From NCBI GenBank assembly GCA_963762545.1, contig CAVXLC010000007.1, positions 314,813 through 378,812 of the forward strand: DNA of 64,000 nucleotides, in the 5' to 3' direction. Positions within the stretch are counted from its first letter, which is position 1. Each line of letters opens with the position of its first letter. Below the pieces are notes generated by a model. That model did no database searches. It was not told the DNA's origin and was given only the letters and a program-made list of their open reading frames with translations. The position numbers and the translations under genes were made by a program. This document shows, piece by piece, positions 1-9,083 of this stretch. Source of the DNA: JABFSM01 sp963762545 (lineage in GTDB: Bacteria; Gemmatimonadota; Gemmatimonadetes; Gemmatimonadales; GWC2-71-9).

Positions 1-177
1 GTGCTGTTGCACGATGTGGCCACTCATGATCCCGCCACCTCGGATCAGTCCCGTGCCGCCTGGATCCAGCGGCAACTCAAGTTCGGGGTCCGGATCGATC
101 AGCAGCACCTAATGGTTCCCAACCCGGAAGCCGCGCGAATCGTTCGTTTGGCGGCATGGGAACCGGTCTCCGGATAG
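1..177 (+). CDS. 3' end of an unrecognised protein (partial)
   Basis: An open frame runs from the first base to a TAG at 175-177 and gives 58 residues. The true start lies outside the window. No motif is recognisable. The next gene begins 65 bp downstream behind its own promoter, so this is probably the end of a separate unit. Function unknown. Confidence 0.5.
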   Translation: MLLHDVATHDPATSDQSRAAWIQRQLKFGVRIDQQHLMVPNPEAARIVRLAAWEPVSG

Positions 178-187
178 TCAAGCAGAC

Positions 188-216
188 TTGACAATTAGTA
201 AATCAAGCTTTACTGT
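188..216 (+). promoter_or_regulatory. Putative sigma70 promoter with overlapping palindrome
   Basis: TTGACA at 188-193, a 17-bp spacer, and TACTGT at 211-216. The imperfect palindrome GTAAA-N6-TTTAC (198-213) overlaps the -10 region and could be an operator for the XRE regulator encoded two genes on. Promoter use is inferred. Confidence 0.5.
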
Positions 217-242
217 CTCTGGAGTCTTTCCGGAGACCGTGA

Positions 243-641
243 ATGTTCTGTGCGCCGAGTCGATTCACCTGGCAGCTTCTCGGTTGGGCGCTCCTCTCCG
301 CCCTACTGGTCGTGGTGGCTGCGCTGCTCCGGCGCTGGGAGCTCGATCCGGGCTCCCTCCGGTGGGTCGTGGCCGTGCTACCGGTCCTGCCGATGGTGGG
401 CTATTTCCTGACGCTCACCAAATGGGTTCGCAGCCTGGACGAGATGCAGCGCCTGATTCAGTTCGAAGCGCTCCTGATTCAGTTCGGAATCACCGCGCTG
501 TGCGTGATGGGGTATGGGGTCCTGGCCGAAACCGGCGTCGTGCCGAACCCGCCAGTCGGGGCCATCTGGCCCTGGATCTGGCTGCTCCTGTTCGTGAGCT
601 GGTCGTTGGGCCAGGCGATCGTCCGCCGCAAGTACCGGTGA
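243..641 (+). CDS. Small integral membrane protein
   Basis: 132 residues with about four hydrophobic segments: near residues 8-27, 38-57, 73-97 and 106-125. It has a short basic C-terminus and no known catalytic motif. GGAG at 233-236 supports the ATG. Its stop overlaps the GTG of the XRE regulator gene, so the two are translationally coupled. Pairs of a small membrane protein and a Cro/C1-type regulator are common in bacteria, but the role is unknown. Confidence 0.75.
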   Translation: MFCAPSRFTWQLLGWALLSALLVVVAALLRRWELDPGSLRWVVAVLPVLPMVGYFLTLTKWVRSLDEMQRLIQFEALLIQFGITALCVMGYGVLAETGVVPNPPVGAIWPWIWLLLFVSWSLGQAIVRRKYR

Positions 642-844
642 CCAACCGCCTACGGGTGCTCCGGGCCGAGCGGGCGTGGTCGCAGGCCGATCTGGCCTCG
701 AGACTCAAGGTCTCCCGGCAGACGGTCAACGCCATCGAGACGGGGAAGTACGACCCCAGCCTGCCGCTGGCATTCGCGATCGCGCGATTGTTCGATCAGT
801 CGATTGAAACGATCTTCACCCCGAACGGAGGTCCCGATGCGTAG
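638..844 (+). CDS. XRE-family (Cro/C1-type) transcriptional regulator, minimal
   Basis: 68 residues starting at GTG 638, which overlaps the upstream TGA (639-641). A complete helix-turn-helix covers about residues 13-45 (SQADLASRLKVSRQTVNAIE) and there is no effector domain. Such minimal regulators usually sit with a membrane partner and autoregulate. The longer frame starting at 188 is rejected because it reads through the membrane-protein gene in another frame. Confidence 0.8.
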   Translation: MTNRLRVLRAERAWSQADLASRLKVSRQTVNAIETGKYDPSLPLAFAIARLFDQSIETIFTPNGGPDA

Positions 845-922
845 GCGGGCCTACCGAAACCTCCCTCCGGACCTCTCCGTACGAGCGGGCCGGTGTACCT
901 CACTCCTCCCCGGAGCACGGGC

Positions 923-1879
923 ATGAACGGCAGCGTGATACAGGTCGAGGGTGTCACCAAGCGCTTCTCGGGTCACACCGCGGTAGAGGGGCTGTCGCTC
1001 GCCGTTCCCAAAGGCGGCATCTTCGGGCTGCTGGGACCCAACGGCGCCGGCAAGAGCACCACGATCCGGATGATCATGAACATCATCTCCCCGGATGAGG
1101 GGCGGATCTCCGTGTTCGATTCGGGCGCGGCGAGTCGCGACCTCTCGGAACGGATCGGATTCCTGCCCGAAGAGCGGGGCCTCTACAAGAAGATGAGGGT
1201 GCTAGACCATCTCACCTTCCTGGGCGAGGCCAAAGGGATCACCCGGGCCAGCGCCAAGACCCGCGCAGGCAAGTGGCTCGAGCGCCTGGGACTCGCGGAC
1301 TGGGCGCAGAAAAAGGTGGAGGACCTGTCCAAGGGAATGCAGCAGAAGGTCCAGTTCATTTCAGCGCTGCAGCACGACCCCGAGCTCCTGATCCTGGACG
1401 AGCCGTTCAGCGGACTCGACCCGGTCAACAGCCAGGTCATGAAGGACGTGGTGGTCGAGGCGGCCCGGGAGGGGCGAACCGTGCTCTTCTCGACCCATAT
1501 CATGGAGCAGGCCGAGAAGATGTGCGATCACATCGTGATCATTGCCCGGGGACGCAAGCTGGTGGACGGGCCACTCGCGCAGATCAAGCGCGAGTTCGGC
1601 GGGCGGCACGTCGCCCTCACGTTTACCCGGAACTCCGACCGAGCCAACCGGATCCTGTCGGACCGGAGCCTGGTGGCCAGCTCCGACGACTACGGGGCCT
1701 CGGCGGAGGTGCAACTGGCGGCCGGTGGCGACCCGGACCGGCTGCTCAAGACCCTGGTTCAGGAAGACGTGGGCCTCTCCCGTTTCGAGGTCGTGGAGCC
1801 ATCGCTCCAGGCCATCTTCATCGCGAAGGTCGGTGCCGACGCCGCGAATGCGCCGGCCAACGAGGGACATCATGCATAA
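923..1879 (+). CDS. ABC exporter ATP-binding protein, NatA-like
   Basis: 318 residues from ATG 923. Walker A is GPNGAGKST (about residues 38-46), the signature is LSKGMQQ, Walker B is LLILDEPFSG, and a switch His follows in FSTHIMEQ. A C-terminal extension of about 90 residues is typical of NatA-type ATPases. It overlaps the permease gene by 8 bp, so the two form one transporter. The exported substrate (Na+, drug or other) cannot be read from sequence. Confidence 0.9.
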   Translation: MNGSVIQVEGVTKRFSGHTAVEGLSLAVPKGGIFGLLGPNGAGKSTTIRMIMNIISPDEGRISVFDSGAASRDLSERIGFLPEERGLYKKMRVLDHLTFLGEAKGITRASAKTRAGKWLERLGLADWAQKKVEDLSKGMQQKVQFISALQHDPELLILDEPFSGLDPVNSQVMKDVVVEAAREGRTVLFSTHIMEQAEKMCDHIVIIARGRKLVDGPLAQIKREFGGRHVALTFTRNSDRANRILSDRSLVASSDDYGASAEVQLAAGGDPDRLLKTLVQEDVGLSRFEVVEPSLQAIFIAKVGADAANAPANEGHHA

Positions 1880-3185
1880 GATCTGGGCCGTCATCCGGCG
1901 GGAGTTCATCGAAAAGGTCCGGACCCGGGCCTTCATTCTCGCGACCATCCTGGGACCGGTGTTCTTCGGGGTCCTGGCCATCGTGCCCGGCTACCTGATG
2001 AGCCGCGACACCGGGATCAAGCGGGTGGCCGTGGTGGATGCCACGACGTCGGAATTCGGGAACCGGGTGGCCGCGGCGCTCACGGCCGCCCGGAGGGGAC
2101 GGGGTGCCGCCGCGCCCCCGCGGTTCGAAGTCACGCATGTGGCCGCCGCCGGGAGAGAGGTCGCGGTGCGCGACTCACTGGTCAAGCAGACCGGACTCTC
2201 CGAAAAGCAGGCGGTCGGGTTCGAGGGACTGCTGCTGGTCAGCGATTCTTCCCTCACTACAGGCCGGGTGCACTACCTGGGCAACAATGTTGGGTCCTTC
2301 GACGATATGCGGGAGATCGAATCGGTCGTCCGGCCGGTGATCGTTTCCGAGCGCCTCGAGCGGATCGGGGTCGATCCCGGCGAGGCCATGAAATCGATGC
2401 AGGGCATAGACCTGGTCACCGCCAAGGTGGCGGATGGTCGGCTTACCGGTGAGAGCGGCGCCGCGACGTTTCTCCTCGCCTACGCCATGGGCATCATTCT
2501 CTATATCGCGCTCCTGATCTACGGACAGCAGATCATGGGGGCGATCGTCGAAGAGAAGACCAGCCGGATCGTGGAAGTGCTGGCGTCCAGCCTCACGCCA
2601 TTCCAGATGATGCTGGGCAAGGTGATCGGGGTCGGTGCCGTGGCGCTGCTCCAGATCGGCATCTGGACCGGTGCGGCGACTCTGTTTTCCACCTACAAGG
2701 ACCAGATTCTGACCGCGCTGGGGGCTACCGCGACCGGTCCGCTGCCGCTGTCTCTCCCCTCGATGCAGCCGGATCTCTTCCTGGTCTTCCTGGTCTTCTT
2801 TGCCCTGGGGTTCCTGTTCTTCGCGGCGCTCTACGCCGCGGTGGGCGCTATGTGCAATACCATCCAGGACGCGGGCCAGGCCCAGATGCCGGTGATGATG
2901 ATGGTGATCGCCGGCTTCTTCTCGATCTTCGCCCTGATCCGGGACCCCAATGGCACCGCCGCGCGGGTGCTCAGCTATGTCCCGCCGCTGGCGCCGTTCG
3001 TCGTGCCGATGCGGTACTCCATTTCGCCGCTTTCCGCGGTTTCGCTCAGCGCAGCCATTCTGACCACGGTGCTGGGTGTTCTGGTGGTCGTGTGGCTCGC
3101 CGGGCGGATCTACCGCGTGGGCATTCTGATGTACGGAAAGAAGGCGAGCTTCGGGGAAGTCTTCCGCTGGATCAGGGCGGCGTAG
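1872..3185 (+). CDS. ABC-2 type permease, NatB-like
   Basis: 437 residues from ATG 1872, inside the end of the ATPase gene. The first membrane helix is at about residues 22-45, followed by a large extracytoplasmic loop of about 170 residues, then five or six C-terminal helices. This is the layout of the ABC2_membrane_3/NatB family. It is the partner of the preceding ATPase. Confidence 0.9.
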   Translation: MHKIWAVIRREFIEKVRTRAFILATILGPVFFGVLAIVPGYLMSRDTGIKRVAVVDATTSEFGNRVAAALTAARRGRGAAAPPRFEVTHVAAAGREVAVRDSLVKQTGLSEKQAVGFEGLLLVSDSSLTTGRVHYLGNNVGSFDDMREIESVVRPVIVSERLERIGVDPGEAMKSMQGIDLVTAKVADGRLTGESGAATFLLAYAMGIILYIALLIYGQQIMGAIVEEKTSRIVEVLASSLTPFQMMLGKVIGVGAVALLQIGIWTGAATLFSTYKDQILTALGATATGPLPLSLPSMQPDLFLVFLVFFALGFLFFAALYAAVGAMCNTIQDAGQAQMPVMMMVIAGFFSIFALIRDPNGTAARVLSYVPPLAPFVVPMRYSISPLSAVSLSAAILTTVLGVLVVVWLAGRIYRVGILMYGKKASFGEVFRWIRAA

Positions 3186-3217
3186 AATGTCGGTAGGTCG
3201 GTGTCGGTAGGTCGGTA

Positions 3218-3251
3218 GGCGGGAGGCCGGGAGCACTCCCGCCCTCCCGCC
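3218..3251. terminator. Bidirectional hairpin between convergent genes
   Basis: GGCGGGAGG (3218-3226) pairs perfectly with CCTCCCGCC (3243-3251), with a second small hairpin inside. It lies between the permease gene (ends 3185) and the convergent peroxiredoxin gene (ends 3261). There is no clear U-tract, so termination is inferred from position and fold. Confidence 0.5.
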
Positions 3252-3260
3252 TCACGGCGC

Positions 3261-3896
3261 CTATTTGTTCGGCTGGGGCGTCACCCGCAGATACGGCTTC
3301 TTCGTCACGAATCCCTTGGGAAATTTCTTCTTGGCATCCTCGTCCGATACGGCGGGGACGATGATCACGTCCTCCCCCTGCTTCCAATCCACCGGAGTGG
3401 AGACCGAGTAGCTGGCGGTAAGCTGGAGGGAGTCTATGACCCGGAGCAGCTCGTCGAAGTTCCGGCCGGTGCTGGCCGGATACGTGATGGTGAGCTTGAC
3501 CTTGTTGTCGGGACCGATCACGAAGACCGAGCGCACCGTGGCGTTCTCGCTGGCGTTGGGATGGATCATGTCGTAGAGCATGGCCACGGTTCGATCGGGA
3601 TCGCCGATCATGGGGAAATTCACCGCGTGGCCGGTCACGTCCTTGATGTCGCCCTCCCACTTCTGGTGGGAGGCCACCGGATCTACCGAGAGGCCGATGA
3701 TCTTGCAGTTTCGTTTCTCGAACTCGGGCTTGAGCTGCGCAGCTCGGCCGAGCTCGGTCGTGCACACCGGAGTGAAGTCCTTGGGATGGCTGAACAACAC
3801 CGCCCAGGAGTTGCCCTTCCAGGCATGGAAGGAGAGCGGGCCTTGAGTCGTATCCGCGGTAAAGTCGGGGGCGGTGTCGCCGAGGCGAATGGTCAT
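3261..3896 (-). CDS. 1-Cys peroxiredoxin (Prx6/AhpC-TSA family)
   Basis: 211 residues, reading from ATG at 3896 behind AGGAG. The peroxidatic Cys45 lies in DFTPVCTTELG. The Prx6-type C-terminal part follows (ITYPASTGRNFDELLRVIDS and VDWKQGEDVIIVP). It reduces peroxides in the cytoplasm using an external thiol. The upstream ATG at 3992 is less likely because it lacks a ribosome site. It is convergent with the ABC exporter and divergent from mnmG. Confidence 0.93.
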   Translation of the reverse strand: MTIRLGDTAPDFTADTTQGPLSFHAWKGNSWAVLFSHPKDFTPVCTTELGRAAQLKPEFEKRNCKIIGLSVDPVASHQKWEGDIKDVTGHAVNFPMIGDPDRTVAMLYDMIHPNASENATVRSVFVIGPDNKVKLTITYPASTGRNFDELLRVIDSLQLTASYSVSTPVDWKQGEDVIIVPAVSDEDAKKKFPKGFVTKKPYLRVTPQPNK

Positions 3897-4030
3897 GGGG
3901 GAGACTCCTGTGGATTTTCGGTGCGGGGCGGGAACCGGACACGGCTCCTGAATGAACGCGGAGAAGATACCGATTGTCTCGCGAACCGGCACCCCTGATT
4001 CTCCGCTACCGATTGGCTTAGTTTGTCCAC

Positions 4031-5884
4031 ATGGACCGCTACGATGTGCTGGTGATTGGGGGAGGGCATGCGGGCGCCGAGGCCTGCGCCATGGCGGCGC
4101 GGTCGGGTGCGCGGACGCTGCTGCTGACCCAGCACCTGGAGACCATCGGTCAGATGTCCTGCAACCCCGCCATCGGGGGCATCGCCAAGGGTACGGTGGT
4201 CCGCGAAGTCGATGCGCTGGGCGGAATTATGGGTCGAGCCACCGACATGGCGCGGATCCAGTTCCGGATGCTCAATCGGTCGAAGGGACCGGCCGTCTGG
4301 TCTCCACGGGCCCAGTGCGATCGGGGGCTGTACCGTCGCGCGGTCCGGACGCTGTTGGAGCGTCAGCCGCGGCTGCGGTTCGCCCAGGGAACCGCCGCGC
4401 GATTCCTGTTTGATGGGACGCGAATTACCGGTGTGGTGACGACGGATGGCCGCCGCTATTCGGCGCGGGCCATCGTCATTACGGCGGGCACGTTCTTGCG
4501 GGGTCAGATTCACATGGGTCTGGCGACGCCGGTGCCCGCGGGGCGGGCGGGTGAAGCCCCCTCGGTAGAAATATCCCAAGCCATTGCAGACATTGGAGTT
4601 ACAGTAGAACGCTTCAAGACGGGAACCCCGCCGCGAATCGACGGGCGGACCGCGGACCTGGCGTCCTTGGTTCGCCAGGATGGGGAGGAGCCGCCGTTCT
4701 GGTTCTCGTTCTACGAGCGGGCAAAGCACCCGGCCCAGCTGCCTTGTTTCCTGACCCACACGACGGAGCGTCTTCGCGAGATTATCACCCGGCACTTGTC
4801 CGAGTCCGCCATGTATGGCGGCGCGATCAGCGGGCGAGGGCCACGCTACTGCCCCTCGATCGAAGACAAGATCGTCCGCTTCCCCGACGCGCCGCGGCAC
4901 CAGGTCTTCCTCGAGCCGGAGGGGCTCGACACGACGGAGATGTACGTGAACGGGCTCAGCACGTCTCTCCCGCCAGCCGTGCAGCTCGACTACCTCCGCT
5001 CGGTCCCGGGGCTCGAGCGGGTAGAGATGACTCGACCCGGCTATGCGATCGAGTACGATTATTTCCCGCCAACCCAACTCGATTCCACCCTCAAGGTCCG
5101 GGGGGTGGACGGTTTGTACTTTGCCGGCCAGATCAATGGAACTACGGGCTACGAAGAGGCCGCGGGACAAGGTGTTGTGGCTGGATTGAATGCTGCGGCA
5201 TCGGCGCTGGACCGAGCCCCGATCAAGTTCCGGCGCGACGAGGCCTTCCTGGGTGTCCTCGTGGACGACCTGGTGACTCGCGGGGTCGATGAGCCCTATC
5301 GTCTGTTCACGTCGCGGGCGGAGTTCCGGCTGATGCTGCGCCAGGACAATGCGCTCCGGCGCCTGCTGCCGGCCGCGGCTCGGCTCGGCCTGCTATCCGG
5401 GGAAGAACGACATCTGGCCGAGTCGAAACTGAAAGCCGAGGAGGCGGTCATGACCTATGCGGCGGAGACCACGATTGCGCCTTCGCTGGCCAATCCCATA
5501 CTGGAATCCGCCGGGTCTACCCCCATTGCCGACCCGGTCCGGCTTGCGGAATTGGCTCGGCGGCCGGCTGTGGGGCTCCAACACCTCCTTGCCATCAGCG
5601 GGCACGAGATGACGGATGGGGTGGCCGAGTGGGCCACCATTGAGCTTCGCTATGGCGGCTACATGGATCGGGAGCGTGATATGGCCGCCAGACTCCTGGA
5701 AATGGAGGAGTTCGCCATTCCGGAATCACTCGAGTTCAGCTCCTTAGCGAGCCTCTCGTATGAGGCCCGAGAGAAATTGACCAAGTCCCGCCCGGCCAGC
5801 CTGGGACAGGCTGGGAGAATCCCCGGGGTTTCCCCGAGCGACCTCCAGAACCTCGTGATGGAGGTGCTCAAGAGTCGGGGATAG
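4031..5884 (+). CDS. mnmG: tRNA uridine-5-carboxymethylaminomethyl modification enzyme MnmG (GidA)
   Basis: 617 residues, the usual family length. The FAD-binding GGGHAGAEA is at residues 9-17, followed by the family blocks GQMSCNPAIGGIAKG and GRGPRYCPSIEDK. A late FAD-contacting block (GLYFAGQINGTTGYEEAAGQG) and the C-terminal MnmE/tRNA-binding domain follow. With MnmE it makes cmnm5U at wobble position 34. It sits ahead of parAB, the common arrangement, but rsmG, usually between them, is absent. Confidence 0.97.
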   Translation: MDRYDVLVIGGGHAGAEACAMAARSGARTLLLTQHLETIGQMSCNPAIGGIAKGTVVREVDALGGIMGRATDMARIQFRMLNRSKGPAVWSPRAQCDRGLYRRAVRTLLERQPRLRFAQGTAARFLFDGTRITGVVTTDGRRYSARAIVITAGTFLRGQIHMGLATPVPAGRAGEAPSVEISQAIADIGVTVERFKTGTPPRIDGRTADLASLVRQDGEEPPFWFSFYERAKHPAQLPCFLTHTTERLREIITRHLSESAMYGGAISGRGPRYCPSIEDKIVRFPDAPRHQVFLEPEGLDTTEMYVNGLSTSLPPAVQLDYLRSVPGLERVEMTRPGYAIEYDYFPPTQLDSTLKVRGVDGLYFAGQINGTTGYEEAAGQGVVAGLNAAASALDRAPIKFRRDEAFLGVLVDDLVTRGVDEPYRLFTSRAEFRLMLRQDNALRRLLPAAARLGLLSGEERHLAESKLKAEEAVMTYAAETTIAPSLANPILESAGSTPIADPVRLAELARRPAVGLQHLLAISGHEMTDGVAEWATIELRYGGYMDRERDMAARLLEMEEFAIPESLEFSSLASLSYEAREKLTKSRPASLGQAGRIPGVSPSDLQNLVMEVLKSRG

Positions 5885-5894
5885 ATCAAATCGG

Positions 5895-5908
5895 GTTTCA
5901 CGTGAAAC
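5895..5908. promoter_or_regulatory. parS centromere site 1
   Basis: Perfect 14-bp palindrome GTTTCACGTGAAAC, matching the core of the bacterial parS consensus. It lies 11 bp after mnmG and upstream of parA. It is expected to load ParB for chromosome segregation, which suggests that the replication origin is not far away. Confidence 0.93.
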
Positions 5909-6019
5909 AGTCTCCCCTCGCTATGAGCCGTGTCGGGCGACCCCGTTCTGCCGCCATATTCGCTGAATAGTGAAGTATCTGTTGAGTAGCTTCGAGCCAT
6001 AACTTCCATATAATGAGTG

Positions 6020-6033
6020 GTTTCACGTGAAAC
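6020..6033. promoter_or_regulatory. parS centromere site 2
   Basis: A second perfect GTTTCACGTGAAAC, centred 125 bp from the first and about 110 bp before the parA start. The 260-bp gap between mnmG and parA (5885-6144) is AT-rich relative to its surroundings and otherwise holds only the parA leader. Confidence 0.93.
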
Positions 6034-6144
6034 TGCTCTAGCTCTGGCGGATAACTATTTGTATATTGGAAACGGATCGACGGAGAAATCAACGATAGTA
6101 TCGAGCAGTAACTCCTTCATTACATTAGAGTTAAACGAGAATAA

Positions 6145-6981
6145 ATGGCTCGAATCGTTGCGATTGCCAACCAGAAGGGCGGGGTAGGGAAGACTACCAC
6201 GGCCGTCAATCTCGCCGCCTCCCTGGCGATCGCCGAACGGCGCACCCTGCTGGTGGATGCCGATCCGCAGGGCAACGCCACCAGTGGCGTGGGCGTGGCC
6301 AAGGACCCCGCGCGACCGTCGCTCTACGACCTCCTCGTCGAGCGCCGACCGATTCAGGAGATCATCCAGCGAGACGCCGAGCTTCCCTTTCTCTCCATCC
6401 TTCCGGCGACCCAGGACCTGGTGGGTGCTGAACTCGAGCTCGTGAACGTCGAGAAACGGGAAGCGCGGATGCGCGAGGCGCTGCGCCCTGCCCTCGCTTC
6501 CTACGACTACATCATTATCGATTGTCCTCCCTCGCTCGGCCTGATCACCCTCAATGTGCTCTCGGCTGCGCACGGCGTCATCGTCCCGATTCAATGCGAG
6601 TACTACGCCCTCGAGGGCATCTCGCAGTTGCTGAACACGATTCGCCTGGTCCAGCAGAACTTCAATCCCGATCTGGCGCTCGATGGAGTCCTGCTCACCA
6701 TGTACGACTCCCGCCTCAATCTCTGCCGTCAGGTGGCGAAGGACGCCAAGGAGTATTTCGGCGCGAAGGTCTTCAAGACCGTGATTCCGCGCAACGTCCG
6801 TCTTGCCGAAGCGCCCAGCTTCGGCAAGCCGATCCTGATGTACGACGTGCAGTCGGTGGGCGCGAAGAGCTACCTGTCGGTGGCGCAGGAGCTGCTCCGC
6901 CGTACCGAATCGCCCGAGTCGGCGTCGGGGATCGAATTGCCCCATGGAACCGCTCATTCGACGGGGGAGGTACATACATGA
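6145..6981 (+). CDS. parA: Chromosome partitioning ATPase ParA (Soj)
   Basis: 278 residues. The deviant Walker A is KGGVGKTT (residues 11-18), the switch I region is DADPQGNATSG, and Walker B is YIIIDCPPSLG. It is a nonspecific DNA-binding ATPase that moves ParB-parS complexes. Its stop overlaps the parB start (ATGA). The downstream order ParB, M23 peptidase, bactofilin links segregation with cell-envelope morphogenesis genes. Confidence 0.97.
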   Translation: MARIVAIANQKGGVGKTTTAVNLAASLAIAERRTLLVDADPQGNATSGVGVAKDPARPSLYDLLVERRPIQEIIQRDAELPFLSILPATQDLVGAELELVNVEKREARMREALRPALASYDYIIIDCPPSLGLITLNVLSAAHGVIVPIQCEYYALEGISQLLNTIRLVQQNFNPDLALDGVLLTMYDSRLNLCRQVAKDAKEYFGAKVFKTVIPRNVRLAEAPSFGKPILMYDVQSVGAKSYLSVAQELLRRTESPESASGIELPHGTAHSTGEVHT

Positions 6982-7877
6982 CCGAGACCAGGCGGATGGG
7001 GCGCGGCCTCGAGGCGTTGCTCGGTCCGATCACTCGCGATGACGCGCAGGCGAATGGAGGCCTCCGGGAGCTCCCGGTCTCCGCGATCGCGCCGAATCCC
7101 TATCAGCCGAGGCGGGAGTTCGACGAGGGTCAGCTGAAGGAGCTGGCCGATTCGATCGCGGCCTCCGGACTGCTGCAGCCGATCGTGGTGCGCAGCCGGC
7201 CCGATGGACACTATGAGCTGATCGCGGGGGAGCGCCGTTACCGGGCGATTCAGCGGCTCGGCTGGCAGAAGGTGCCTGCCGTGGTAAAAGATGTCGATGA
7301 TCGCGCCCTCCTCACCCTGGCGCTGATCGAGAACCTGCAGCGCGACGATCTCTCCCCGATCGATGCCGCGATGGGCTATCAACGGCTCATGCAGGAGTTC
7401 TCGATGCCGCAACAGGAAGTCGCGCGGCTGGTGGGGAAGGATCGCTCGACGGTGAGCAACACGCTCCGCCTGCTTCGATTGCCGGAGGATGTGCAGCAGT
7501 TGCTACAGCAGCGAAAACTCTCCGAGGGGCACGCCCGCGCCCTGCTTGCGCTTCCCGATACCAAGGAAATGACTCGCCTGGGACACGAGTGCGCGGTGGC
7601 GGAATGGTCGGTGAGAGATCTCGAGGTCCGGGTCAGAGGCGAGCGGCTCACCGAGGTCCCGTTGGTTCGCCGGACGATCCGGCGGCCGAAGGCTCCGGTC
7701 AGAAATCCGAGCGCCGATGTGCGGCGGGTCGAGGACACGCTTCGGAAACGGCTGCAGACCGACGTGCGCGTGACTGCGCGGCGGCGGGGACGCGGCGCCG
7801 TCACCATCCACTACTACTCGAACGAGGATCTGACTCGCCTGCTCGAGCTCATCCTGGGCGAGCCCTTCGGAGGATGA
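6978..7877 (+). CDS. parB: Chromosome partitioning protein ParB (Spo0J), CTPase
   Basis: 299 residues from ATG 6978, overlapping parA by 4 bp. The N-terminal CTP-binding domain has NPYQPRREF and GERRYRA. A helix-turn-helix (QQEVARLVGKDRSTVSNTLRLL) recognises parS, and a C-terminal dimerisation domain follows. The two parS sites just upstream are its expected targets. The longer frame from 6522 is an overlap artefact within parA. Confidence 0.97.
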   Translation: MTETRRMGRGLEALLGPITRDDAQANGGLRELPVSAIAPNPYQPRREFDEGQLKELADSIAASGLLQPIVVRSRPDGHYELIAGERRYRAIQRLGWQKVPAVVKDVDDRALLTLALIENLQRDDLSPIDAAMGYQRLMQEFSMPQQEVARLVGKDRSTVSNTLRLLRLPEDVQQLLQQRKLSEGHARALLALPDTKEMTRLGHECAVAEWSVRDLEVRVRGERLTEVPLVRRTIRRPKAPVRNPSADVRRVEDTLRKRLQTDVRVTARRRGRGAVTIHYYSNEDLTRLLELILGEPFGG

Positions 7878-8668
7878 ACGGCTGGCGGCGGAGCGTCTCG
7901 ATCATCGTCCAGCGGGACGGGGCGCTCCAATCCAGCACCTATCGGATCCCGCTATGGGTACTGCGGGGGGCGCTGGTGCTGGGGGTCGCAATCACCATCC
8001 TGCTGGTGCTGGGCGTGGCCTTTTACGCTCCGATTGCCCGTCAGGCCACCCGAGTTCCGCCATTGGAGCGCGAGGTCGACCGGCTGCGCACCGACAATCT
8101 GCGGGTACGGGAGCTGGCCGCCGCGATGGACAGCGTGGAAATGAACTATGAGCGGCTGCGGAAGATGGTGGGTGCCGACATCGTTCCCGACCCGGTCATG
8201 TTCGCCAGCTCCCTTCCGGTGGCGCCACCGCTCTTCGCGGCAGGGCCGGATACCGGGGCAGTTTACGAGATCGGGTCCTCTCCCCCCCGGCACTGGCCGC
8301 TGGACGAGCGTGGCTATGTGACGCGGGGCCAGGCGCTTGCGGACACGGCCCAGGACGAGCACCCTGGCATCGATATCGCAGTACCGGTGGGGAGCCTCGT
8401 GCGGGCGGCGGGCGGGGGGATCGTCCTGCAGACCGGCGAGCACGAGCAATACGGCCGCTTTGTTCTTCTCGAGCATCCGGACGGCTACCAGTCGATGTAC
8501 GGCCACCTCTCCCGGATCATCGCGGTTCAGGGAGCTCAGGTGAATGCCGGCGAGGTGATTGCCCGGAGCGGCAACACCGGCCGGTCGTCTGCTCCGCATC
8601 TTCACTTCGAGATCCGGCTCAACGGGGTCTCGATCGATCCCGGCACGATGGTGAAGGAGGAACACTGA
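7874..8668 (+). CDS. Membrane-anchored M23 family metallopeptidase (LytM-like)
   Basis: 264 residues from ATG 7874, overlapping parB by 4 bp. There is one N-terminal membrane helix (about residues 26-52), a short coiled coil (about 60-95) and a C-terminal M23 domain. HxxxD (HPGIDIA) and HLHFEI supply the zinc ligands, so it is probably an active endopeptidase on peptidoglycan rather than a degenerate activator. It is cotranscribed with the bactofilin gene. Confidence 0.92.
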   Translation: MNGWRRSVSIIVQRDGALQSSTYRIPLWVLRGALVLGVAITILLVLGVAFYAPIARQATRVPPLEREVDRLRTDNLRVRELAAAMDSVEMNYERLRKMVGADIVPDPVMFASSLPVAPPLFAAGPDTGAVYEIGSSPPRHWPLDERGYVTRGQALADTAQDEHPGIDIAVPVGSLVRAAGGGIVLQTGEHEQYGRFVLLEHPDGYQSMYGHLSRIIAVQGAQVNAGEVIARSGNTGRSSAPHLHFEIRLNGVSIDPGTMVKEEH

Positions 8669-9078
8669 TGGGCATCTTTTCGGCGCCTTCGACAACCGCG
8701 GCGCCTCCCGTTGAGCGACGGCGGATGAACGGCGCCCAGGGTGGGTTGTCGATTGTCGCCAAGGACCTGACCATCGCGGGCGACCTCCAGGCCGATGGCG
8801 TGGTTCGAATCGAGGGTCGAGTCGTCGGGAACGTCCACGCCGGCGACCAGGTCCTGATCTCGGAAGGGGGCATCGTCGAAGGGGACGTGGTGGCCCGTGA
8901 GGCAGTGGTCGCCGGGAGAGTCCATGGCTGCATTCACGGCGAGGAGCGGGTCGAGCTCCAGGCTTCCGCCGTGGTGCACGGCGACATCACGACCCGCCGG
9001 CTCCTGATGCAGGAAGGCGGACAGGTCAACGGTGGGGTGAAGATGGAGAGCTTGACCGCGGTGACTATCGAGCAGTGA
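8668..9078 (+). CDS. Bactofilin-family cytoskeletal protein
   Basis: 136 residues; the ATG overlaps the previous stop by one base. Residues about 25-120 form the glycine/valine-rich beta-helix repeat of bactofilins (for example IEGRVVGNVHAGDQVLISEG). The N-terminal tail is proline-rich. Bactofilins polymerise without nucleotide and often recruit M23 peptidases, which matches the gene just upstream. Confidence 0.92.
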   Translation: MGIFSAPSTTAAPPVERRRMNGAQGGLSIVAKDLTIAGDLQADGVVRIEGRVVGNVHAGDQVLISEGGIVEGDVVAREAVVAGRVHGCIHGEERVELQASAVVHGDITTRRLLMQEGGQVNGGVKMESLTAVTIEQ

Positions 9079-9083
9079 CCGAC

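Noticed and set aside
3172..3942. 256-residue minus frame over the peroxiredoxin gene
   Set aside because: Shadow frame; the adjacent frame encodes a complete 1-Cys peroxiredoxin.
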